The notes under the pieces: generated by a model
Databases searched by the model: none
Told to the model about the DNA's origin: nothing
The model's input: only the letters and a program-made list of their open reading frames with translations
Shown here: one piece after another, positions 7,544 through 15,333 of the stretch
How positions within the stretch are numbered: position 1 is the stretch's first letter
How the letters are laid out: each line of letters begins with the position of its first letter
Source of the DNA: Paramacrobiotus metropolitanus
Taxonomy: Eukaryota; Tardigrada; Eutardigrada; Parachela; Macrobiotidae
Assembly: GCF_019649055.1 (NCBI RefSeq)
Contig: NW_026570407.1
Location: forward strand, 110,563 to 174,562
DNA: 64,000 nucleotides
Reading direction: 5' to 3'
Program-made: the position numbers and the translations under genes

Positions 7544-8875
7544 ATCGAATGTGAGCAAAAAGCCACAACACAAAAGAAGGAGGTTGCCAACCCGCAAACG
7601 AACCGAAGGATATTAACTCCAGAAGAACGAATGGGGAGTTGCGGACACGGTTACTACGAGGATCCGTGTAGAGTGCAACCACAACGGGAATGCACTGAAT
7701 GTTGTCAAAATGCATCCCAAGATGACCTTTCAGAATGGCCGAGATGTAACGCTGCATTATCAGATCTTAAAGGTCAAGTCCAAAAGAAAACGAAAAGCAT
7801 CATGCGGACAAACGAAATGTGGAAGCCACACATCGAGCGGTATCATTGGAATAGATATCGGACTTGGTTGTCGTGTGTTAAAAACTTCATTACGGGGAGA
7901 GGAAAATGGCTGAACCATTGGCAGCACCGTGTGGACAACGGAATCCAAGATCCTCCTGACCCGGTATTAACTGAGCGGAAACTTGAAAGAGAGATAGACT
8001 CAATGAACGAGAAAGTACAGCTATGGGAAGAAGCTAGAATAGAATTGTTCTGGGACTTCCGCATAAATCACATGTACAAAGGTCAAGGGAGAACAGTTAT
8101 ATTTCCAACAGGACTTGGTACACCGGTACACGAATCGGTGGTGGTATTCTGCAAAGCACTCAAAGATGATAACTGGGAGATATTCGGCAAATACTGGAGG
8201 AAATTCGAAGCGGAGATTCCTATATTTGATACAAAGGAGATGCGAGAATTGCAAGTGACCCGGAAAAGAAGGTTACCGGGACTGATGGAGAAGAAAAAGG
8301 TGACCTTTGCACCAGACCCTGACGGAGTTGAATACCCTGAACGGGGTGGCGACACGTGGTGCATGTATGAAACGATTCCGAGTGATGATTGGGTCACCGA
8401 AGAGCTGATGGCAAATTGTGTCTTCGTTGGTCCCAAACGACCTAAAGGTTACGAGACGGTCCAACAGGATGGAGTTGATAAAGAGACTATAAAAGAAGCA
8501 GAGAAGGAGGAAACAGTTAAAGAGACAGCTGAAGGAGGATCAAATGAAACAGAAGAAAGTCCGAAATCAGCCTTCGACATTGCACAGATGTTAACGGACA
8601 GAGGAGAAATGTGGAAGAAGTTCAAAGAGGAAGTCGAAAGGATATCGAATGAACAGCAAAACCCAGTAACTGAGGCAAAAAACGGGGAAAGGTCACTCGA
8701 TAACGGTGAGGAATGCCCGCCGGTCAAGTCGACCGAAAAGCCATTAACGAACCTCGAGAAAATAGAAAAGTCAAAATTGGACGAAGAAAGGTCAAACTCC
8801 GATCAATCAGAAAGGTCACCAACGAGAATCCGGGTAGCAAGGAGTCACCCAAGAGTCGCTGCACGAAATGGGTGA
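7544..8875 (+). CDS. pol: Pol segment of unknown function, Cys/Trp-rich (between protease and RT)
   Basis: This is in frame with the protease segment, separated only by TAA 7541-7543; the first ATG is at 7631. The first half has a cluster of cysteines (CGHG, PCRVQ, CTECCQN, RCNA, from about 7637) followed by a Trp/Tyr/His-rich region with WKPHIERYHWNRY- and WLNHWQHR-like runs (about 7820-7930). This looks like a folded, possibly metal-binding domain that I do not recognise. A second conserved-looking stretch (about 8030-8430) is rich in Phe, Trp and Pro. The last ~140 residues are acidic and disordered with ERS motifs. It ends at TGA 8873-8875, after which the same frame continues into the RT segment. 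Ty3/gypsy Pol usually has nothing of this size between protease and RT. Confidence 0.6.
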   Translation: MECEQKATTQKKEVANPQTNRRILTPEERMGSCGHGYYEDPCRVQPQRECTECCQNASQDDLSEWPRCNAALSDLKGQVQKKTKSIMRTNEMWKPHIERYHWNRYRTWLSCVKNFITGRGKWLNHWQHRVDNGIQDPPDPVLTERKLEREIDSMNEKVQLWEEARIELFWDFRINHMYKGQGRTVIFPTGLGTPVHESVVVFCKALKDDNWEIFGKYWRKFEAEIPIFDTKEMRELQVTRKRRLPGLMEKKKVTFAPDPDGVEYPERGGDTWCMYETIPSDDWVTEELMANCVFVGPKRPKGYETVQQDGVDKETIKEAEKEETVKETAEGGSNETEESPKSAFDIAQMLTDRGEMWKKFKEEVERISNEQQNPVTEAKNGERSLDNGEECPPVKSTEKPLTNLEKIEKSKLDEERSNSDQSERSPTRIRVARSHPRVAARNG

Positions 8876-11455
8876 AAGGCAAAAGAAGGGGACAAACCCC
8901 TGCTCAAAAATTCAAAAGTGAAAAAACTTAGTGATTCGCGGGAAAACGAGAGTGACCTTTCATCAGAAGATAAAGAAGTTGATGAGCGCCCACTCGAAAC
9001 GGCTGATAAAGGTCAAGCCGCTGCACAAGAATACGAGTGCAGCGATTCGGACTCGGAATGGACGAGTTCAAGCGATAACTCGACGACTTCGGAAGATTCA
9101 GGTGTAAGTGACCTTTCAGAACAGGAGGACTTAATGGATTTCGATGAAGATGACGAAGTGGACGAAGGAAAAGAAAAAGAAATTAAAGTCAGAAGATTGA
9201 AAGTGGAAAAGGCTAGAATGTCGAAAGATGTGATTAAAGTCTACAGTGACCAAAGAATTAAATTGAAACTGTCAAACTGCACACGGGTAAAGGTCAAGAT
9301 GGGAAAATATGCACCGGCTCAGAACAAGTTGATGTTTACACCGGTCCCACAAGTGGAAACTGAAGTACAACCGTTGGCAGGAGTGACGGATCACAGGGGA
9401 AAATACTTTGAAATCGTCATCGCGAAACACAGTAGCAAATACCGAGTCGTAAAGAAAAATCAGCTCCTCGGATACGTTGAGCCGTATGAACATATGGAAA
9501 ACGTAAAGGTCAACGCTGGGACAGTAAAGAACGTACTCGAAGACCCAGAGGTGGATGATACGACGAAAGCGGAATTGACAAAGATAATTGGAAATCTGAA
9601 ACTAGGACCTGACCTAACTGAGGAACAAAAGAACGACGTGTATAACGCGTTCTGGGAATTCTGGAAGGTCTTACCCACATCAAAGAAACCATATGGAGAT
9701 GTGAAAGGGGTTACTCACGTAATCGATACGGGAGATGCGAAACCAGTTAAATCTAACCCGGCCAGAACGAGTTGGACAGGCCGCGAGTTCATAACGAAGC
9801 ATATAGAAGAGATGCTGGCACAAGATGTGATTGAACCATCGGATGCCGAATGGAGTTTCCCAGTCGTATTGGCAGTGAAGAAAAATGGCGACGGAACAAT
9901 GGGAACGCGATTTTGCGTCAATTACATTATGCTTAACAAACTGACGAGAAAGAATAACTACCCGCTACCGAATCCGGATGAGTTGCTCGATGCGTGCGCA
10001 GGCAACAAATACTATGGGAAAATGGACTTACAAAGTGGATTCTGGCAGATTCCAATGGATCCAGCGTCAATCAACAAGACGACCTTTGTAACGCAAGACG
10101 GAATGTACCGATTTAAAAGAATGCCATTTGGAGTCTGCAATGGACCAGCGACATTCCAATTGTGCATGGATAAAGTGCTTTCGAAGGCGAAAAGAAAAGG
10201 TTGCGTCTTCGGATACATTGATGACGTGATTTTCGCCGGAAAAACTTGGGCGATCTTCATGCAGAACTTGAGAAACGTATTGATGAGTTTGGTCGAAGCG
10301 GGATTTACAATAAAGCCAACGAAGTGCGAATTTGGAATGAGACAAATGGGTTTCTTGGGACATATCCTCAGTGAAGACGGAATTTGCATGGATCCGGAAA
10401 AGGTCACCGCAGTATCGGAATTCAAACGACCTCAAACAGAAAGACAGTTAAGGTCATTCCTCGGACTGGCGAATTATTATCGCAAGTTCATTATGGGATA
10501 TGCACAGAAGACTTGTCATTTGTATGAGCTGTTGAGACAAGATAAACAAGTGAAGAAGGACTGGACAAAGGTGCACGAAGAGGAATTCAACAGTTTGAAA
10601 CAACTGTTGTGTGAAGGTCCAGTATTGGCAAAGTTTGACCCGGTAAAACCGACCGTTATTGAGTGCGACGCGAGTAAAGAAGGAATTGGAGCCGTCCTAT
10701 CACAAGAAGGTCATCCAATTGCATACGCGAGTCGTGTTCTACATGGAGCTGAAAGGAATTACGATGTGACGGAATGGGAATGTCTGGCAGTGGTCTTTGC
10801 TGTCAGAAAATTCAAGCCATTTATCGACTACGCGGAATTCACCGTAAGAACGGATCACCAGGCGCTGACCAACTTACTAAGGTCAGAGACCAATAAAGTG
10901 GGAATGAACCCGCGTTTGACAAGATGGGCGATGGCACTGCAGGGTCACCAGTTTAAAATTAAATATAAACCAGGAAAGTACTGCGACAATGCGGACGCCT
11001 TATCAAGAGCGCCGATCGAAGGGCCAACTTGTCAGGAGGAAGAATTCGACGAGATCCCGAACTTCGAAGATTATAAAAAAGAATTCGACACGAAGGAACT
11101 AGCAATTGAAATTGGCCAGTTGTTCTTACAGATGGTGGAACAACGAGAGAAACGATTAAAGGTCACTTCAGCTACGGCGAATGAGTCGGCTGAAACAGAA
11201 GCGAAGGTGAACCGTGTAAAAAGTTGGCTTCCCACCGTTAGTGACTTAAAGGTCACCGGACTTGAAGCGGAATCTGAAGCACAAAATGGAAAGGTCACCG
11301 GACTTGACGAAACAATGGAGAAAAGAGATGACCTTTGGGAAACGGACAAAGTGGCACAAGCGTTGAACGAATGTCCGATTAAGTTGTTGAGATTCCCGAA
11401 ACAGATGAAGAAGAGGTACAAACCGCTACCACGCTGTAAGGTCATTAAAGATTGA
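8876..11455 (+). CDS. pol: Pol, reverse transcriptase - RNase H (first copy)
   Basis: This continues the Pol frame past TGA 8873-8875; the next start-like codon is at 8918. An acidic Asp/Glu/Ser head is followed by the beta-rich domain that precedes RT in Ty3/gypsy Pol (about 9230-9500). RT covers roughly 9710-10560: motif A Asp is encoded at 10025 (KMDLQSGFWQI context), then the RMPFGVCNGPATFQ block, and motif C YIDD at 10214-10225. RNase H starts at the ECDAS block (catalytic Asp at 10667) and includes the TDHQAL and NADALSR blocks. The frame meets TGA 11453-11455, where the duplicated copy has TGG, and then runs on to 11572, where the duplication junction truncates it before integrase. Confidence 0.9.
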   Translation, partial: KAKEGDKPLLKNSKVKKLSDSRENESDLSSEDKEVDERPLETADKGQAAAQEYECSDSDSEWTSSSDNSTTSEDSGVSDLSEQEDLMDFDEDDEVDEGKEKEIKVRRLKVEKARMSKDVIKVYSDQRIKLKLSNCTRVKVKMGKYAPAQNKLMFTPVPQVETEVQPLAGVTDHRGKYFEIVIAKHSSKYRVVKKNQLLGYVEPYEHMENVKVNAGTVKNVLEDPEVDDTTKAELTKIIGNLKLGPDLTEEQKNDVYNAFWEFWKVLPTSKKPYGDVKGVTHVIDTGDAKPVKSNPARTSWTGREFITKHIEEMLAQDVIEPSDAEWSFPVVLAVKKNGDGTMGTRFCVNYIMLNKLTRKNNYPLPNPDELLDACAGNKYYGKMDLQSGFWQIPMDPASINKTTFVTQDGMYRFKRMPFGVCNGPATFQLCMDKVLSKAKRKGCVFGYIDDVIFAGKTWAIFMQNLRNVLMSLVEAGFTIKPTKCEFGMRQMGFLGHILSEDGICMDPEKVTAVSEFKRPQTERQLRSFLGLANYYRKFIMGYAQKTCHLYELLRQDKQVKKDWTKVHEEEFNSLKQLLCEGPVLAKFDPVKPTVIECDASKEGIGAVLSQEGHPIAYASRVLHGAERNYDVTEWECLAVVFAVRKFKPFIDYAEFTVRTDHQALTNLLRSETNKVGMNPRLTRWAMALQGHQFKIKYKPGKYCDNADALSRAPIEGPTCQEEEFDEIPNFEDYKKEFDTKELAIEIGQLFLQMVEQREKRLKVTSATANESAETEAKVNRVKSWLPTVSDLKVTGLEAESEAQNGKVTGLDETMEKRDDLWETDKVAQALNECPIKLLRFPKQMKKRYKPLPRCKVIKD

Positions 11456-11550
11456 AATGAACTCAGTACGGCGACAGTCCGCATCGTCAACCTACAAGGT
11501 GATGAGGAAGAGGAAGACGACTCGAACTTGCAGTTGCGAAATAAACAGTT
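10278..11550 (+). repeat. Internal Pol duplication, copy 1 (RT C-terminus, RNase H, linker)
   Basis: This 1273-base segment is matched by 11567-12839 at a constant offset of 1289 bases with no indel visible. In the stretches I compared the two differ by very roughly a tenth of positions, mostly at third codon positions. The offset is not a multiple of three, so the reading frame changes between copies. Confidence 0.9.
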
Positions 11551-11575
11551 ATTGATGATAAACAGTTATTGATGA
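11542..11575 (+). repeat. 17-bp tandem duplication at the Pol duplication junction
   Basis: The 17-mer TAAACAGTTATTGATGA occurs at 11542-11558 and again at 11559-11575. It joins the end of copy 1 (..ATAAACAGTT) to the start of copy 2 (TATTGATGAG..), so it is a scar of the joining event. Confidence 0.85.
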
Positions 11576-12839
11576 GCCTAGTCGAAGCGGGATTTACAAT
11601 AAAGCCAACGAAATGCGAATTTGGAATGAAAGAAATGGGATTCCTGGGTCATATACTCAGCGAAGATGGAATTCGAATGGATCCTGAAAAGGTCACCGCA
11701 GTTAAAGAATTCAAACGACCACAAACAGAAAGGCAGTTAAGGTCATTCCTCGGACTAGCGAACTATTACCGCAAGTTCATAATGGGATATGCACAGAAGA
11801 CTTGCCATTTGTATGAATTACTGAGACAAGACAAACAAGTAAAGAAAGACTGGACGAAAGTGCACGAAGACGAGTTCAACAGTTTGAAACAACTGTTGTG
11901 TGAAGGTCCAGTATTGGCGAAGTTTGACCCCGCGAAACCGACCGTTATTGAATGTGACGCAAGCAAAGAAGGAATTGGAGCGGTATTGTCACAGGATGGA
12001 CATCCCATCGCATACGCGAGTCGCGTTTTACACGGAGCCGAGAGAAATTACGGTGTAACGGAATGGGAATGTCTGGCAGTAGTGTTTGCTGTCAGGAAAT
12101 TCAAACCATTTATCGATTATGCGGATTTCACCGTAAGAACGGATCACCAGGCGCTGACTAACCTATTGAGGTCGGAAACGAATAAAGTTGGAATGAACCC
12201 GCGTTTGACGAGATGGGCAATGGCGCTGCAAGGTCACCAGTTCAAAATCGAATATAAACCGGGAAAGTACTGCGATAATGCGGACGCACTATCAAGAGCG
12301 CCAATTGAAGGTCCAACGTGCCATGAAGAAGAATTCGACGAAATTCCGAATTTTGAAGATTACAAGAAAGAATTTGACACGAAAGAACCAGCGATTGAAA
12401 TTGGACAGCTGTTCTTACAGATGGCGGAACAGAGAGAAGAACGCTTAAAGGTCACTTCAGCTACGGCGAATGAGTCGGCTGAAAACGAAGCAAAAGTGAA
12501 CCGGGTAAAAAGTTGGTTGCCCACCGTGAGTGACCTAAAAGTCACCGGACTCGAAGCGGAATCCGAACCTCAAAACGGAAAGGTCACGGAACTTCATGAA
12601 ACAACGGAGAATAGAGATGACCTTTGGGAAACGGACAAAGTGACACAGGCGCTGAACGAATGCCCGATTAAGTTGCTGAGATTCCCAAAACAGACGAAAA
12701 AGAGATACAATCCGTTACCGCGATGTCAGGTCATCAAGGATTGGAAAGAACTCAGCACAGCGACAGTTCGCATTGTCAACCTGCAAGGTGATGAGGAAGA
12801 GGAAGATGACTCGAACTTACAGTTGCGCAATAAACAGTT
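11567..12839 (+). repeat. Internal Pol duplication, copy 2
   Basis: Second copy of 10278-11550. It restarts inside the RT connection region after the YIDD box, so this copy lacks the RT catalytic core but has full RNase H. It runs without interruption into the linker and integrase, so it is the copy in natural continuity with the 3' half of Pol. Confidence 0.9.
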
Positions 12840-13581
12840 GAAGGATCCCCATCTGGCAATGATAATAGACGAATTGGAACATCTACCAGATGCTGAAACG
12901 AGATCGAAATTTGAAGTGCATTACCAGTTATGGAACGGCATATTGTACCGAGTAAAGGACAAAAATGGGAAACTTGAAAGGTCATATGTGGTACCGTTGT
13001 CAATGCGAAGAGCGATAATCCACGCATTGCACGACGAGAAAGCGGCAGGACACTTTGGATTCGAAAAGACATTGACAGCAATCCGACTCCGATATTATTG
13101 GGATCGAATGAGCACAGATGTTAAGAATTACATAACTGCCTGTCAAGGATGTCAATTTCGTAAAACACCAAGGAAATGCCCACCCGGAAAACTGCAAGAG
13201 ATTAAAGTGGGACATCCGTTCTTCCGAGTCTACGCGGACTTGAAAGGACCGTTGCTACCGACGAAGAAACGTGGATATAAGTACATAGCGGTGTTCATCG
13301 ATCAGTTGACGAAATACGTGATTGCCGTACCAATGAAGACGGCTACAGCTAAAGAATTTGCAAAAGTGTTCGTGAAGCACGTGATACTAGTACACGGAGC
13401 ACCGCACATCCTACATACAGATCGCGGACGGCACTTTACAGCTGGAGTTTTGACAAAGGTCACCAATGTGTTTAAGATTAAACACACATTTGGAACAGCA
13501 TACCATCCAGAAGGTCAAGGCCACGTTGAAAGACAGATGCAGACGATTGCGGATGGCCTGGCGCAATACTTGAAAGCGTGA
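11569..13581 (+). CDS. pol: Pol, partial RT - RNase H (second copy) and integrase core
   Basis: The frame opens at the duplication junction, so the apparent start is an artefact. It includes the RT C-terminus, a complete RNase H (ECDAS block near 11950), a KVT/VTGLE-rich linker and integrase. The integrase zinc-binding region has HHCC form (about 13020-13165, ending C-x2-C at CQGC). The catalytic core has Asp at 13237, Asp at 13420 and Glu 36 residues later, i.e. D-x60-D-x35-E, with the expected HTDRG and HPEGQGHVER contexts. TGA 13579-13581 interrupts the core's C-terminal part; the frame continues open and encodes the expected next helix, NKYLPYVISAMN. Integrase inserts the element cDNA into chromosomes. 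Confidence 0.88.
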   Translation: MMSLVEAGFTIKPTKCEFGMKEMGFLGHILSEDGIRMDPEKVTAVKEFKRPQTERQLRSFLGLANYYRKFIMGYAQKTCHLYELLRQDKQVKKDWTKVHEDEFNSLKQLLCEGPVLAKFDPAKPTVIECDASKEGIGAVLSQDGHPIAYASRVLHGAERNYGVTEWECLAVVFAVRKFKPFIDYADFTVRTDHQALTNLLRSETNKVGMNPRLTRWAMALQGHQFKIEYKPGKYCDNADALSRAPIEGPTCHEEEFDEIPNFEDYKKEFDTKEPAIEIGQLFLQMAEQREERLKVTSATANESAENEAKVNRVKSWLPTVSDLKVTGLEAESEPQNGKVTELHETTENRDDLWETDKVTQALNECPIKLLRFPKQTKKRYNPLPRCQVIKDWKELSTATVRIVNLQGDEEEEDDSNLQLRNKQLKDPHLAMIIDELEHLPDAETRSKFEVHYQLWNGILYRVKDKNGKLERSYVVPLSMRRAIIHALHDEKAAGHFGFEKTLTAIRLRYYWDRMSTDVKNYITACQGCQFRKTPRKCPPGKLQEIKVGHPFFRVYADLKGPLLPTKKRGYKYIAVFIDQLTKYVIAVPMKTATAKEFAKVFVKHVILVHGAPHILHTDRGRHFTAGVLTKVTNVFKIKHTFGTAYHPEGQGHVERQMQTIADGLAQYLKA

Positions 13582-14763
13582 AACGAAAGAAAGTTCAACA
13601 AGTACCTCCCATATGTCATTTCGGCGATGAACAGAGTTGTACACGCCACGACCGGATATTCAGCATATTATATGCTGCACGGCAGAGAAATGACAATGCC
13701 GGAGGACGTGGTCACAAAAACGAACATCCCGGACGATTATGGGACCCCAGACGAATGGGTAGAGACCATGAAGAAGAACTTGACCTTTGCCGAAGAGGTG
13801 GCGAGATGTAACATCAAAGATGCGTACGAAAAGAACGCGGAAATTTATAACAAGAAGAAATCGGAGCCGAACTTCAAAGTCGGCGACTTTGTATTGATAC
13901 GACTCCCAAAGGATACGAAACAGGGGAAGAAGGAGAACCAGTCAGACTTTAAGTCAAAATACGATAAAGTATGGAAAATTCTTAGCTTCCCGCGAGCAAA
14001 TGAAGCAGAGGTCATTGAACAGAACCCAAAGAAGGAAGCGGACTTAAAGGTCGTCTCAATCGACCGTCTTAAACCATGGCATCCACCATTGCCAGATGAA
14101 AAGTTGGAAGACGATCCTCAAGGAGAGATGGAATCAGAGCGAAGTCCACAAAATGATTTGAATTCCCAACGCAAATCATTTTTCGAACCACCTCTGCTAC
14201 CCGAAAAGAAAAAGTCGGAAGAAGATAAACCCAGTGAAGCCGAGCAGGCTACGAAAAACGATACCAGTCAATTTTTCGAACCACGCTCTCTGTTACCTGA
14301 TACAGGTGGAGATAAACCAAAAAAGAAGAGAGGGAGACCGAGGAAAGAGGATAAAGACTTTGAGACAGCGGTTACAATAAAGTTGAACGCAGAAGCTGGG
14401 AATCTGGCAGAAAGGTCACCAGAAACTGGTGACCTTCCTGCCACATTACCAAATCGCCAGAAGGATGGCGAAGTACCAGAGCGTACTTCCAAAAAGGATT
14501 TGCAACAATCCTTTTTCAAACCACGCACTGCTACGATGAATGATAATGACCTCATAGAAACGAGAAAAGAGGAAATAGAAGCGGTCAAATCAAAAGCTGA
14601 ACAATTGGGCCGTGATATAGCGAAAGCCATCGCGGAGAGAAAGGCTAAACAGAAGAAAAAGAAACTGACTCCTACGGAATTGTTGACCCAAAATGGTGAA
14701 GTTGAAGATGCGGCCGACAAAGAACTTCTTGATCGGATAACTAAAGGACGCAAAGAAAATTAA
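13582..14763 (+). CDS. pol: Pol C-terminus: integrase C-terminal domain and AT-hook tail
   Basis: Same frame as the integrase core, past TGA 13579-13581; the first ATG is at 13627. It begins with the end of the catalytic core (YLPYVI, HATTGYSAYYMLHGREM), followed by helices and an SH3-like GPY/F-type C-terminal domain (VGDFVLIRLP near 13880 to the IDRLKPW block near 14070). A disordered tail then has three FFEPR/FFKPR boxes and an AT-hook, Arg-Gly-Arg-Pro at 14329-14340 flanked by lysines (KKKRGRPRK). AT-hooks bind the minor groove of A/T-rich DNA, so this tail could direct integration towards such DNA, as chromodomains do in chromoviruses; that is inference. It ends at TAA 14761-14763. Confidence 0.8.
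   Translation, partial: NERKFNKYLPYVISAMNRVVHATTGYSAYYMLHGREMTMPEDVVTKTNIPDDYGTPDEWVETMKKNLTFAEEVARCNIKDAYEKNAEIYNKKKSEPNFKVGDFVLIRLPKDTKQGKKENQSDFKSKYDKVWKILSFPRANEAEVIEQNPKKEADLKVVSIDRLKPWHPPLPDEKLEDDPQGEMESERSPQNDLNSQRKSFFEPPLLPEKKKSEEDKPSEAEQATKNDTSQFFEPRSLLPDTGGDKPKKKRGRPRKEDKDFETAVTIKLNAEAGNLAERSPETGDLPATLPNRQKDGEVPERTSKKDLQQSFFKPRTATMNDNDLIETRKEEIEAVKSKAEQLGRDIAKAIAERKAKQKKKKLTPTELLTQNGEVEDAADKELLDRITKGRKEN
14133..14540 (+). repeat. Three composite hairpin modules plus a motif-pair hairpin (Pol tail)
   Basis: Perfect inverted repeats: AAAATGATTTG/CAAATCATTTT (14150-14160/14172-14182), CGAAAAA/TTTTTCG (14252-14258/14272-14278), AAGGTCACCAG/CTGGTGACCTT with a 3-base loop (14412-14422/14426-14436, two motif copies facing each other), GAAGTAC/GTACTTC (14470-14476/14483-14489) and AAAAAGGATT/AATCCTTTTT (14491-14500/14507-14516). 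Three of them directly precede or overlap a TTCGAACC-type box (14178, 14271, 14511) as in the modules at 7101-7230. Stem sequences are unrelated between modules. Confidence 0.75.
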
Positions 14764-14883
14764 CCCAAAAGTATAAGGGGTTTTTACTTCACTAAAAATA
14801 GGAGTTGGGAAGGCGTAAAAAGGTCACCACCGCTATGAGAGCTAATCAATATTGTTTCATTATTACAGAAGGTAAGCCAGTTA
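14764..14883 (+). other. Pol/ORF-B intergenic spacer with splice-acceptor-like site
   Basis: A 120-base gap containing one AAAGGTCACC (14820-14829) and a pyrimidine-rich run ending TTATTACAG (AG at 14867-14868), 16 bases before the ORF-B ATG at 14884. A donor-like AAG/GTAAGC follows at once (GT 14872-14873). The acceptor would suit cis- or trans-splicing of a subgenomic ORF-B mRNA. This is inferred from position and consensus only. Confidence 0.4.
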
Positions 14884-15333
14884 ATGGATAGATTGGAACG
14901 ACAGAATTCAGAGAATTCGGATTCGGAAAGTATTGGAAATCCATTAAAGACATCGACCCCAAAAAGAATGGAAGGGGAATATGGATACGACACTTCATAT
15001 GGCGAAGGGTCGACGTCGTCAGCAGGAACGGCACAGAACGAGCCAGGCCAGGGAGGTTATTATGGCGGCCCGGAGTATTACGTGTATCACGATCCGGGAC
15101 AGCAGACGACTTACCAAGACACGGTTAACTGGGTGCACCACGGCTTACCTGCCGGAACCCAGTATGCGGGACAAATAATGAGTGCCCCTTATCCACCGCA
15201 TCCGGGATCGTATACCCCACCGATGGGACCACCGCAAATGATGGGACCGGCAAGAATGTTGATGCCGCCACCGCAACAGACTACACCGAGCAGACTTGTG
15301 ACTTGGGACATGGAGGATTTGGCGGAATACTAG
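14884..15333 (+). CDS. ORF-B, N-terminal Gly/Tyr/Pro-rich segment
   Basis: It starts at ATG 14884, just after a splice-acceptor-like site. It encodes 149 residues: a Ser/Glu/Asp head, then a Gly-Tyr-Pro-Gln-Met-rich low-complexity region (GGYYGGPEYYVYH, PPMGPPQMMGP). There is no signal peptide or transmembrane segment although it sits where an envelope gene would be. The frame ends at TAG 15331-15333, while the frame one base back is open through this point and carries the rest of the protein, so a one-base break between about 15240 and 15333 is likely. I do not recognise a family. Confidence 0.6.
   Translation: MDRLERQNSENSDSESIGNPLKTSTPKRMEGEYGYDTSYGEGSTSSAGTAQNEPGQGGYYGGPEYYVYHDPGQQTTYQDTVNWVHHGLPAGTQYAGQIMSAPYPPHPGSYTPPMGPPQMMGPARMLMPPPQQTTPSRLVTWDMEDLAEY

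Noticed and set aside
1450-13581. Alternative genetic code with TGA read as Trp
   Set aside because: TGG is abundant, TAA and TAG also interrupt frames, the RLE ORF and ORF-B end at TGA, and the TGA at 11453 is TGG in the duplicate, so it is a mutation.
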